From: Candidatus Hamiltonella defensa 5AT (Acyrthosiphon pisum)
Lineage (GTDB): Bacteria; Pseudomonadota; Gammaproteobacteria; Enterobacterales; Enterobacteriaceae
DNA: 64,000 nucleotides
Assembly: GCF_000021705.1 (NCBI RefSeq)
Contig: NC_012751.1
Location: 1,724,006 to 1,788,005, forward strand
Direction: 5' to 3'
Shown here: piece by piece, positions 55,569 to 63,579 of the stretch
How positions within the stretch are numbered: the first letter of the stretch is position 1
Layout: every line of letters begins with the position of its first letter
Notes under the pieces: model-generated
The model's database searches: none
Told to the model about the DNA's origin: nothing
What the model saw: only the letters and a program-made list of their open reading frames with translations
Program-made: the position numbers and the translations under genes

Positions 55569-56160
55569 AGTTTGTTTTTACCTTTTCAACCAAATTCGCT
55601 TTTTTGCTTCGTAAATTTCCTCGCATTTTCATACCGCTAGAAAAAAAATCAACACCGTAAAGGTTGACTGAGTCATTCGAAGAAATATCCTGTGTAACCA
55701 GGTTAATTTTGGCACTTTCTGTGGTGATTTTTTTTAAATATGAGCTCTGTATTAAATGGTTTAATTCAACATCAACATATAAATAAAGCATTTTATTATC
55801 ATCAGTCAATTTTGCTTTATCCGCTTTCAGAGACCAATCAGGCTGCAAAATATCATCAAATAAAACCATAACAGGCTTTGTAAACCAAGTGATATTTTCA
55901 GGCCCATTAGAGTCGCCTGCTTGTTTTTTATGAACATAACGCGCGGCATTTTGAGCGGTGATGGTATAGCTGAGAAAACCTTCGAGGTTATAAATATCAG
56001 TGCGTATCTCTTGAGCTTGATAGATAGGATCATTCGGGCCAAGAGTGATTGTACTGTCTTTTAAATCTGGATCAAAATAATCCAGCAGATTCCAACTTAA
56101 AAAAATGATAACAATCACGGATAAAAAAAGAAAAGCCGCTCCTTTTATTTTTTGGCTCAT
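55543..56160 (-). CDS. lptC: LPS transport protein LptC
   Basis: LptC is a bitopic inner-membrane protein that receives LPS from LptB2FG and passes it to LptA. One N-terminal membrane helix (GAAFLFLSVIVIIFLSWNLL) precedes a jellyroll with YNLEGFLSYTITAQNAARY, TKPVMVLFDD, WSLKADKAKLTDDNKMLYLYVDVEL, ITTESAKINLVTQDISSND. It has 205 residues (E. coli 191). It lies 13 bp after kdsC in the conserved kdsD-kdsC-lptC-lptA-lptB cluster. Confidence 0.94.
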   Translation of the reverse strand: MSQKIKGAAFLFLSVIVIIFLSWNLLDYFDPDLKDSTITLGPNDPIYQAQEIRTDIYNLEGFLSYTITAQNAARYVHKKQAGDSNGPENITWFTKPVMVLFDDILQPDWSLKADKAKLTDDNKMLYLYVDVELNHLIQSSYLKKITTESAKINLVTQDISSNDSVNLYGVDFFSSGMKMRGNLRSKKANLVEKVKTNYEIQKENP

Positions 56161-56173
56161 TTCATTTTGTCAT

Positions 56174-56731
56174 TCATATAAATGCCTCTTTAGCGCTCGT
56201 GAGCTTTTTTTGAGCCAACAAAATTAAATCACAGAGTTCACGGACTGCACCATGGCCACCCAAGGTATAGGTGACGTAATGTGCTTTTTTTAAAAGCCAG
56301 GGATAGGCATTTGAAACGGCCACAGATAGCCCCACTTTTTGCATCACGGGCCAGTCGATTAAATCATCTCCAATATAGGCCACTTGTTGATCGTTGAGAG
56401 ACAGGAGAGATAGGAGCTCCCGATAGGGTATCAGTTTTTCTATGGCGCCTTGATAAAGGTGATCAATGCCCAAGGTAAGCGCCCTATCTTTGACAATTTG
56501 AGAGGAACGACCTGTGATCAGTGCGACTTCAATCCCGGCATTTTTTAAACACCGAATGCCGTGGCCATCATGTATATGAAAGGATTTGAGTTCCTCGCCC
56601 TGGTTCCCCATATAAATTCGACCGTCGGAAAGCACGCCATCGACATCACAAATTAACAGCCGAATCTGTGTCGCTCGCTGAACCACTTCTTTTTTAACGA
56701 TTCCGTAATGCGTTTCTAGCATATGATTCAT
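56174..56731 (-). CDS. kdsC: 3-deoxy-D-manno-octulosonate 8-phosphate phosphatase
   Basis: KdsC removes phosphate from Kdo 8-phosphate in LPS core synthesis. It is a HAD-family hydrolase: motif I LLICDVDGVLSDGRIYM with the catalytic Asp pair, motif II ALITGRSSQIV, and motif III VAYIGDDLIDWPVM. GGHGAVRELCDLIL matches the C-terminal lid. It has 185 residues (E. coli 188). It follows kdsD by 15 bp. Confidence 0.96.
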   Translation of the reverse strand: MNHMLETHYGIVKKEVVQRATQIRLLICDVDGVLSDGRIYMGNQGEELKSFHIHDGHGIRCLKNAGIEVALITGRSSQIVKDRALTLGIDHLYQGAIEKLIPYRELLSLLSLNDQQVAYIGDDLIDWPVMQKVGLSVAVSNAYPWLLKKAHYVTYTLGGHGAVRELCDLILLAQKKLTSAKEAFI

Positions 56732-56746
56732 CCATTATCTCGTTCA

Positions 56747-57724
56747 TTAGATTACTCCGGATCTCAGCATGTCATGCATATGCACCACCCCCACCAAACG
56801 GCTTTTTTTAGACACCAACAAAGCGGTAATATGATGTAATTGCATTAAGTTAAGGGCCTCCACAGCCAATAAACCAGGTTTAACCTGTACCGGATTGGAA
56901 GTCATCAGGTGATTAATGTGCGCCTTGTTCAAATCTATTTGTTTATCAAACACTCGGCGTAAATCCCCATCAGTAAAAATCCCTTCAATTTTCATATTGT
57001 GATCACAAATCGCGGTTAAACCCAGCTTTTTTTGGGTCATTTCCAACAAAGTATCACGCAAAGAAGCATTTGAATAAACGAAAGGAATGTCGCTTCCAGT
57101 GTGCATCATATCACTGACCCGAAGCAGCAACTTACGGCCTAACCTTCCCCCAGGATGAGAGCGTGCGAAGTCTTTTTCAGTAAATCCTCGAGCTTGCAAA
57201 AGGGCCACCGCAAGCGCATCCCCCATCACCAAAGTAGCCGTCGTGCTGGTGGTGGGCGCTAATCCCAACGGGCAAGCTTCTTGAGGAACTTTAATACACA
57301 GGTGAATATCTGCCGCTTCTCCCATCGTGCTGTTGGGATCTGCTGTCATACAAATCAAAAAAATATGTTGGCGCTTTAACAAAGGGATCAAGGACAAAAT
57401 TTCATTCGCTTCACCGGAATTTGAAATCGCTAACACAATGTCACCCTGACTTATCATGCCAAGATCGCCATGGTTTGCTTCACTCGGATGAACAAAAAAA
57501 GCCGGTGTTCCGGTGCTGGCAAAGGTAGCGGCTATTTTACAACCTATATGCCCAGATTTACCCATTCCCATGATCACTAACTTGCCCTGACAAGAAAAAA
57601 TGTGGGCGCAAGCCTTTTCAAAATCTTCATTGATGTACTGCTCTAATTGAGCCAAACCGGCACATTCAATTTTTAATACTGCTTTGGCAATTTGTTGATA
57701 ATTTACCTGATTGAGTAATATCAT
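56747..57724 (-). CDS. kdsD: arabinose-5-phosphate isomerase
   Basis: KdsD converts ribulose 5-phosphate to arabinose 5-phosphate, the first step toward Kdo. The SIS domain shows VIMGMGKSGHIGCKIAATFASTGTPAFFVHPSEANHGDLGMI, ISNSGEANEI and LGLAPTTSTT. Two CBS domains follow from about residue 210 (MTQKKLGLTAICDHNMKIEGIFTDGDLRR; MQLHHITALLV). It has 325 residues (E. coli 328). It leads the leftward kds-lpt operon, and its promoter must lie in the 180 bp before the duplicated mlaF segment. Confidence 0.96.
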   Translation of the reverse strand: MILLNQVNYQQIAKAVLKIECAGLAQLEQYINEDFEKACAHIFSCQGKLVIMGMGKSGHIGCKIAATFASTGTPAFFVHPSEANHGDLGMISQGDIVLAISNSGEANEILSLIPLLKRQHIFLICMTADPNSTMGEAADIHLCIKVPQEACPLGLAPTTSTTATLVMGDALAVALLQARGFTEKDFARSHPGGRLGRKLLLRVSDMMHTGSDIPFVYSNASLRDTLLEMTQKKLGLTAICDHNMKIEGIFTDGDLRRVFDKQIDLNKAHINHLMTSNPVQVKPGLLAVEALNLMQLHHITALLVSKKSRLVGVVHMHDMLRSGVI

Positions 57725-57902
57725 ACTTATAAAGTACTCATGGATGCATCTGATAGTAAGGCGAAAAATTTTATACTAAACTGCTTGCGAAACCTACCAT
57801 GTAACATCGATTAACCGCATCAGCACCTCACGCTCTGAGTTTCTCGAGGATTTTTAAAGAATTTTAATAATTGAAGAGCTGAACATAAAAAAACAAAAGC
57901 AA

Positions 57903-58310
57903 CAAGATCAACCAAAATAAGTTATAAATCTCATTGAATCCAAACTGAAGGCTATTATACATTTCACACTCGGCGATAAAGATAATATTTTCTGATATCA
58001 GTATCACTTTCCCTCGTGAAAAAGTGACCTCCATTATGCGCGCCCTTCTGGCACAGGTAAAACAACTTTACTACGTTTGATAGGTGGGCAGCTTTTGCCT
58101 GACAAAGGAGCAAGATCAACCAAAATGAGTGATAAATCTAATTTAATCGAAATGAAGGGTGTACATTTCACACGCGGCGATAAGGTGATCTTTTCTGATA
58201 TCAGTATCACTTTTCCCCGTGGAAAAATAACTGCCATTATGGGCCCTTCTGGCACAGGTAAAACCACTTTACTACGTTTGATAGGTGGGCAGCTTTTGCC
58301 TGATAAAGGA
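57903..58310 (+). repeat. tandem 208-bp duplication of the mlaF 5' region
   Basis: Positions 57903-58110 and 58111 onward start with the same CAAGATCAACCAAAAT and stay alike for about 200 bp (TTTCTGATATCAGTATCACTTT, CCCTTCTGGCACAGGTAAAAC, TACGTTTGATAGGTGGGCAG). The first copy has lost the start (ATG to ATA) and has small indels, for example in ATGCGCGCCCTTC, so it is a dead 5' fragment. The second copy belongs to intact mlaF. Confidence 0.9.
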
Positions 58311-58883
58311 GATATTTTATTCGATGGAGAAAATATTCCTCACTTATCTCGCCAAGATCTCTATCGTGTTCGTAAAAAAATGAGTATGTTGTTTCAATCT
58401 GGCGCGTTATTTACTGATCTGAATGTATTCGAAAATGTGGCATTTCCTCTACGTGAGCACAGAGCTTTATCCGAAGAATTGCTGCGGAGCACAGTGATGA
58501 TGAAGTTAGAAGCCGTGGGTCTCAAGGAGGCCGCTTGTTTGATGCCTTCAGAGCTGTCTGGTGGCATGGCCAGACGAGCGGCATTAGCGCGTGCTATTGC
58601 GCTGGATCCCCAGCTCATCATGTTCGATGAACCCTTTGTTGGACAAGATCCCATGAATTTAGGCATATTGGTGAAATTAATCAGAGAACTCAATCATACA
58701 TTAGACATGACCTGTATCCTGGTGTCACATAATGTGACAGAAGTTTTGAGTATTGCCGATTACGCTTATATCTTGGCAGATCAGCACGTTATTGCAGAGG
58801 GTTCACCAGAACAACTGAAAAACAATCCCAATCCCCGTATTCGAGAATTTTTGTACGGTATTTCAGAGACTTGTATACCTTAA
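58125..58883 (+). CDS. mlaF: phospholipid ABC transporter ATPase MlaF
   Basis: MlaF is the ATPase of the MlaFEDB complex that keeps the outer membrane asymmetric by moving phospholipids. Walker A is MGPSGTGKTTLLRLIGGQLLPDKG; SELSGGMARRAALARAIALDP is the signature, LIMFDEPFVGQDP Walker B and LVSHNVTEVLSIADYAY the switch. The start at 58125 (MSDKSNLIEMKGVHFTRGD) gives 252 residues (E. coli 269; the C-terminal tail is shorter). The AAGGAG upstream is 15 bp away and was brought in by the tandem duplication, so translation may differ from the ancestral state. Confidence 0.95.
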   Translation: MSDKSNLIEMKGVHFTRGDKVIFSDISITFPRGKITAIMGPSGTGKTTLLRLIGGQLLPDKGDILFDGENIPHLSRQDLYRVRKKMSMLFQSGALFTDLNVFENVAFPLREHRALSEELLRSTVMMKLEAVGLKEAACLMPSELSGGMARRAALARAIALDPQLIMFDEPFVGQDPMNLGILVKLIRELNHTLDMTCILVSHNVTEVLSIADYAYILADQHVIAEGSPEQLKNNPNPRIREFLYGISETCIP

Positions 58884-58910
58884 AATACCCTTAAACTTGA
58901 TGGAATCTTC

Positions 58911-59696
58911 ATGTCAATCATAGAAAGTGTATCATCTTTAGGGCGTAAAGGGATTGACGCCTGCTCTACCCTTGGACGAGCAGGATGCATGTTGTTGAAT
59001 ATTGTTTTCGGCAAGCCGGAACCTCGTAAAAATCTCCCTATTTTAATCAAACAGCTATATCGTGTTGGCGTACAATCTATTTTGATTATTGTCATTTCGG
59101 GTTTATTCATCGGGATGGTGCTGGGTTTGCAAGGATATTTAACGTTAACGACCTACGGTGCAGAAGGCAGCTTAGGTATGTTGGTCGCTTTATCGTTGTT
59201 CCGTGAACTGGGCCCAGTAGTTTCGGCTTTATTGTTCGCAGGGCGGGCAGGATCCGCGCTGACGGCTGAGATTGGCTTAATGAAGGCCACGGAGCAACTT
59301 TCCAGTTTAGAAATGATGGCGATTGATCCCTTAAGACGGGTTATCGCTCCGCGCTTTTGGGCCGGTGTCATCAGTTTACCATTACTGGCCGCTCTCTTTA
59401 TCAGCGTCGGTATCTTTGGGAGTAGCATGGTAGCGATTGACTGGAAGGGTATCGATGCTGGGTTTTTCTGGTCAGCAATGCACGATTCCGTGATGCCTTC
59501 TGATGTCATCAATTGTTTTTTTAAAAGTGTGTCATTTGCAGTGATCATCACCTGGATCTCGGTATTCAATGGCTACGATGCCACACCCACCTCTGAAGGG
59601 ATCAGCCTGGCAACGACCAGGACCGTCGTAAATTCATCATTGGCTGTACTGGCTGTTGATTTCTTGCTCACTGTATTGATGTTTGGGAACTCATGA
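58911..59696 (+). CDS. mlaE: phospholipid ABC transporter permease MlaE
   Basis: MlaE is the inner-membrane permease of the Mla system. Several membrane segments are visible (LIIVISGLFIGMVLGLQGYLTL, LVALSLFRELGPVVSALLFAGRAGSALTAEIGLMKATEQL, FWAGVISLPLLAALFISVGIFG, TVVNSSLAVLAVDFLLTVLMFG). The motif FRELGPVVSALLFAGRAGSA is diagnostic. It has 261 residues (E. coli 260). The stop overlaps the mlaD start by 4 bp (ATGA). Confidence 0.96.
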   Translation: MSIIESVSSLGRKGIDACSTLGRAGCMLLNIVFGKPEPRKNLPILIKQLYRVGVQSILIIVISGLFIGMVLGLQGYLTLTTYGAEGSLGMLVALSLFRELGPVVSALLFAGRAGSALTAEIGLMKATEQLSSLEMMAIDPLRRVIAPRFWAGVISLPLLAALFISVGIFGSSMVAIDWKGIDAGFFWSAMHDSVMPSDVINCFFKSVSFAVIITWISVFNGYDATPTSEGISLATTRTVVNSSLAVLAVDFLLTVLMFGNS

Positions 59697-60208
59697 TAAT
59701 GCATACAAAAAAATATGAAGTCTGGGTTGGTTTATTGATGTTATCAGGAATCAGCGCGATCCTGTTTCTTTGCTTGAAGATCGCGAATATTCACTTAATA
59801 ACACCACAATCTACCTATGAAATATATGCTAATTTTGACAATATTGGCGGCCTGAAAATGCATTCTCCTGTTAAAATTGGTGGCGTGGTCATAGGCAAAG
59901 TCTCTGACATTTCGTTGAAGGGGCCAAATTATACGCCTCGCGTCACCATCGATATTGACTCACAGTATCATCACATTCCAGACACCAGTTCATTAGCCAT
60001 TCGTACTGCGGGCTTATTAGGGGAACAATTTCTGGCATTGAACCTGGGTTTTGAAGATGCAGAAATGGGAACGACTATATTAAAATCAGGAGATACCATT
60101 AAAAACACCTCCTCCGCTTTGGTGCTTGAAGATCTCATAGGTCAATTTTTATATAAAAGTGGTGAAAAAAGCAGCATACATAAAACCTCCAATATGTCAC
60201 ATCATTGA
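59693..60208 (+). CDS. mlaD: phospholipid-binding MCE protein MlaD
   Basis: MlaD is anchored by an N-terminal helix (YEVWVGLLMLSGISAILFLCLKIA) and its MCE domain forms a hexameric ring in the periplasm that carries lipid. Matching segments are YEIYANFDNIGGLKMHSPVKIGGVVIGKV, IPDTSSLAIRTAGLLGEQFLALNLGFED and SALVLEDLIGQFLY. It has 171 residues (E. coli 183); the disordered C-terminal tail is shorter. A second ATG at 59699 aligns better with the E. coli start. Confidence 0.95.
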   Translation: MIMHTKKYEVWVGLLMLSGISAILFLCLKIANIHLITPQSTYEIYANFDNIGGLKMHSPVKIGGVVIGKVSDISLKGPNYTPRVTIDIDSQYHHIPDTSSLAIRTAGLLGEQFLALNLGFEDAEMGTTILKSGDTIKNTSSALVLEDLIGQFLYKSGEKSSIHKTSNMSHH

Positions 60209-60223
60209 AATAGAGAATCCCCC

Positions 60224-60847
60224 ATGTTAAAAAAATATTTTTTTATCGTTTTATTGATGCTGGTGCCTTCATTAGTTCAGGCATTAGATAAAACAAATCC
60301 GTATACACTGATGGCAGATGCAGCGAAAAAACCCTTCACGCGACTCAAAAACGAGCAATCCAGGATTAAAGCCGACCCCAATTATTTACGGACCATCGTT
60401 CAAGAGGAGTTATTCCCTTTTATACAAATTAAATATGCAGGGGCTTTGGTATTAGGCACCTATTACAAAGGCGTAAAACCTGAACAACTTAAAAACTATT
60501 ATTCCGCTTTTAGTCAATATTTGGAACAAGCTTACGGCCAGGCTTTAACCATGTATTATGGCCAAACGTATCGTATTGCACCTCCTCAGGAGGTGGGATC
60601 GGCCACCATGATCCCTATTAGAGTGACAATCATTGATCCTGATGGCCGCCCTCCTGTCAGATTAGATTTTCAATGGAGAAAAAACACCCAAACCGATCAT
60701 TGGCAGGCATTTGATATGCAGGTCGAAGGGGTCAGTATTATTACTACGAAACAAAATGAATGGGCTAATATCTTGCGTGAAACAGGAATAGATGGGTTAA
60801 CAAAACATTTAACCCTGCTTGCTCAGCAGCCGATTACTTTAAAATAA
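60224..60847 (+). CDS. mlaC: periplasmic phospholipid-binding protein MlaC
   Basis: MlaC shuttles phospholipid between the outer-membrane MlaA complex and MlaFEDB. A cleavable signal peptide (MLKKYFFIVLLMLVPSLVQA) precedes the mature domain with ADPNYLRTIVQEELFPFIQIKYAGALVLGTYYK and LDFQWRKNTQTDHWQAFDMQVEGVSIITTKQNEW. It has 207 residues (E. coli 211). It is 15 bp after mlaD. mlaB (STAS protein), which follows mlaC in E. coli, is absent: ibaG starts 12 bp later. Confidence 0.95.
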   Translation: MLKKYFFIVLLMLVPSLVQALDKTNPYTLMADAAKKPFTRLKNEQSRIKADPNYLRTIVQEELFPFIQIKYAGALVLGTYYKGVKPEQLKNYYSAFSQYLEQAYGQALTMYYGQTYRIAPPQEVGSATMIPIRVTIIDPDGRPPVRLDFQWRKNTQTDHWQAFDMQVEGVSIITTKQNEWANILRETGIDGLTKHLTLLAQQPITLK

Positions 60848-60859
60848 CTGATCATCACT

Positions 60860-61108
60860 ATGCAAAAAAAAATCAAAGACAGCTTGCTCGATGCTTTGTC
60901 TCTTGAAGCGCTTTTTATCACCGAACAGGGTAACCATTTTGAGGTCATTGCTGTGGGTGATTTATTTTCAGGAATGAGCAGTCTCAAAAGACAGCAGACT
61001 ATTTATGCCCCCCTAATGAAATACATCACCAATAAAAGTATTCATGCGGTCAGCATCAAAACTTATACAGTGCAAGAATGGAAAGAGTTTAAAAAAACCT
61101 CTGTTTGA
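60860..61108 (+). CDS. ibaG: BolA-family protein IbaG
   Basis: IbaG is a BolA-like protein that pairs with monothiol glutaredoxin to handle iron-sulfur clusters and has been linked to acid stress. The 82 residues match E. coli IbaG (84) in HFEVIAVGDLFSGMSSLKRQQTIYAPLMKYI and IHAVSIKTYTVQEW. It keeps the Cys-free, His-containing family core. Position between mla genes and murA is conserved. Confidence 0.93.
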   Translation: MQKKIKDSLLDALSLEALFITEQGNHFEVIAVGDLFSGMSSLKRQQTIYAPLMKYITNKSIHAVSIKTYTVQEWKEFKKTSV

Positions 61109-61142
61109 TCGAAAAATTTTAAATGTAAAGAGAATCAGCATA

Positions 61143-62411
61143 ATGAAAAAATTTCGCATTCAGGGGCCTTGCTCTCTCTCGGGAGAGGTGATGATTTCGG
61201 GATCAAAAAATGCCGCCCTGCCTATATTGTTTTCTACCCTATTGTCAGAAGAACCCATTGAGTTAAAAAATATCCCAGAACTCAAAGATATCGACACCAC
61301 GCTAAATTTACTGAAACAGCTGGGGGTCAAAGCAAAATATCAACCCCCTGATTCCATTATGATTGATGCGAAAGCGGTTAATCATTTTTGTGCGCCCTAT
61401 GAATTGGTCAAAACCATGCGCGCCTCTATTTGGGCATTGGGGCCTTTGGTTGCTAGGTTCGGTCGAGGGCAGGTCTCTTTACCTGGGGGATGCGCTATAG
61501 GTGCAAGACCAGTGGATTTACATATTTTTGGATTAAAACAGCTCGGTGCAAAAATACAAATAGAAGAAGGGTATATTAAGGCGTCTGTTGAAGGTCGTTT
61601 AAAAGGGGCTCATATTGTCATGGATAAGGTCAGTGTTGGGGCCACCCTCACCGTCATGAGTGCCGCTACATTGGCTGAAGGCACCAGCATTATTGAAAAC
61701 GTTGCCCGAGAACCTGAGATTGTTGATACAGCCAATTTCCTCAATATTTTAGGGGCCAACATTCAAGGTGCTGGAACTGACAAGATCGTCGTGGAAGGAG
61801 TCAAGCGATTAAGAGGAGGTGCTTACAGTATTATGCCTGATCGGATTGAAACAGGGACCTTTCTTGTCGCAGGCGCAGTTTCAAGAGGTAAAGTTGTCTG
61901 TCGTCACACTCAGCCCGCTACCTTAGAGGCCGTATTGGCTAAATTGCACGAAGCTGGCGCACAAATCGAAGTCGGCAAGGACTGGATCAGCCTGGATATG
62001 AAAGGGAAGCGTCCAAAGGCGGTGAATGTGCGTACAACACCTTACCCCGGTTTCCCAACCGACATGCAGGCCCAATTCACTTTGCTCAATATCGTTGCAA
62101 CAGGCACAGGTGTTATTACTGAAACCATTTTTGAAAATCGTTTTATGCATGTCCCTGAATTAATCCGTATGGGCGCCCAGGTAAAAATTGAAAGCAACAC
62201 CGTCATTTGCCATGGTGTGGAGCGCCTTTCTGGAGCAGGAGTCATGGCGACCGATTTACGTGCTTCGGCCAGTTTGGTGCTAGCCGGTTGTATTGCTCAA
62301 GGAATAACGACAGTGGAGCGAATTTATCATATCGATCGGGGTTATGAGTGTATCGAAAATAAGCTAAGAAAACTGGGTGCTTATATTGAGCGGATCCAAG
62401 GCGCTCAGTAG
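61143..62411 (+). CDS. murA: UDP-N-acetylglucosamine 1-carboxyvinyltransferase
   Basis: MurA transfers enolpyruvate to UDP-GlcNAc, the first step of peptidoglycan synthesis and the target of fosfomycin. From the ATG at 61143 it has 422 residues (E. coli 419). Active-site K22/N23 lie in ISGSKNAALP, the catalytic Cys is C117 in LPGGCAIGARPVDLH, so fosfomycin sensitivity would be expected at target level. The C-terminal region has DRIETGTFLVAGA, YPGFPTDMQAQF, DLRASASLVLAGCIA. A longer open frame from 61044 overlaps ibaG and lacks family support. Confidence 0.96.
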   Translation: MKKFRIQGPCSLSGEVMISGSKNAALPILFSTLLSEEPIELKNIPELKDIDTTLNLLKQLGVKAKYQPPDSIMIDAKAVNHFCAPYELVKTMRASIWALGPLVARFGRGQVSLPGGCAIGARPVDLHIFGLKQLGAKIQIEEGYIKASVEGRLKGAHIVMDKVSVGATLTVMSAATLAEGTSIIENVAREPEIVDTANFLNILGANIQGAGTDKIVVEGVKRLRGGAYSIMPDRIETGTFLVAGAVSRGKVVCRHTQPATLEAVLAKLHEAGAQIEVGKDWISLDMKGKRPKAVNVRTTPYPGFPTDMQAQFTLLNIVATGTGVITETIFENRFMHVPELIRMGAQVKIESNTVICHGVERLSGAGVMATDLRASASLVLAGCIAQGITTVERIYHIDRGYECIENKLRKLGAYIERIQGAQ

Positions 62412-62483
62412 CCAGAAATATCACCTGTTTTGGCTCGTCATATTAAGGAGCACCTTATTTATAAAAGGTGATCAGACAATTAA

Positions 62484-63143
62484 ATGAAAGACATAAAAAA
62501 ACTGATTGAAAATAATAAAATTTGGTCAGATTCGATGAGTCAAAAAGATCCTGATTTTTTTCAACGTTTATCTCAGGTGCAAAAGCCGAATTTTCTTTGG
62601 ATTGGTTGCTCAGATAGCCGTGTCCCCGCCGAACAGTTAACCAGTTTGGAACCAGGCGAACTTTTTGTACATCGTAATGTGGCTAACCTGATTATTCATA
62701 CTGATCTCAATTGTCTGTCTGTAGTGCAATACGCTGTAGAAGTATTAAAAGTGGCGCATATCATTATTTGTGGTCATTACGGTTGTGGAGGCGTCCAGGC
62801 AGCAATAGAAGATAAAGAATTAGGCTTAATAGATAACTGGTTATTACATATTCGTGATCTCTGGTATAAGCATCGTTTGATATTAGGGGAATTACCACTC
62901 AAAGATCGGAATAATCTGCTCTGTGAGCTCAACGTGGTGGAGCAGGTTTACAACCTTGGGCATTCTACTATTGTGCAATCTGCATGGAGACGGGGTCAAA
63001 AAGTCATGTTACACGGTTGGATTTATGGTATGCACGAAGGCCGTGTGAGAGATTTAGGCGTATCTGCCAATAGCAGAGAAAGTGTCGAAATGGCTTATAG
63101 CAACGCCATGTCCGTCAATAAATCTCGAGATGCTTTAATTTGA
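62484..63143 (+). CDS. can: beta-class carbonic anhydrase
   Basis: Can interconverts CO2 and bicarbonate, supplying carboxylases at low CO2. Zinc ligands are C42, H98 and C101 (WIGCSDSRVP and IICGHYGCGGV), with the D44/R46 dyad. The 219 residues match E. coli Can (220), including ELFVHRNVANLIIHTDLN and LHGWIYGMHEGRVRDLGV. It is a rightward gene about 70 bp after murA and probably has its own promoter. Confidence 0.97.
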   Translation: MKDIKKLIENNKIWSDSMSQKDPDFFQRLSQVQKPNFLWIGCSDSRVPAEQLTSLEPGELFVHRNVANLIIHTDLNCLSVVQYAVEVLKVAHIIICGHYGCGGVQAAIEDKELGLIDNWLLHIRDLWYKHRLILGELPLKDRNNLLCELNVVEQVYNLGHSTIVQSAWRRGQKVMLHGWIYGMHEGRVRDLGVSANSRESVEMAYSNAMSVNKSRDALI

Positions 63144-63579
63144 AAGAGAAATGACCCATTTGATGATTGAACAAAATGATTCCCGTTTATTTTAAATACC
63201 ATTGAAGCCAGGTATTTCTACACTGTGAAGCAATTGACTGTTGTCATAAATCGGTAGAGCCACTTGTTCGTATTTGTCCGTGTTTTGGCATTTTTGTAAC
63301 CGCCTTTTTTGCCATTTTCAACCCCACCCCACCTTTATCATGACTGTCATTGTCAAATTAACCCTTGTAAGACTTAACGAGATATTTTATCGAAATCTTC
63401 AGGGGCAAAACCCTACAGCAGTTTTATATTAAAAATTAATTTATTCACTATAATTGATAATCAACAACAATTTCATCAAAATAAAATTTTATCCCTAAAA
63501 AAATCTGAAACGAAAGCGCTCACTCATTTCTCGGAGCGCTGTCATCGAATGCAACATAAAAAACCCTGAGTTTTTACAA
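63144..63579. other. intergenic; possible terminator hairpin for the leftward surface-protein gene
   Basis: About 435 bp separate can from the convergent Ig-like gene. The only structure I support is the inverted repeat AGCGCTC (63515-63521) / GAGCGCT (63534-63540). Read leftward, it follows the surface-protein stop and is trailed after 12 bases by a T-run (complement of 63496-63502), so it may end that transcript. No gene is seen elsewhere in the stretch. Confidence 0.45.

Noticed and set aside
63264..63290. 15-base match shared with 25012 (ATTTGTCCGTGTTTT)
   Set aside because: A single 15-base match in 64 kb on two strands is within chance; flanks do not align.
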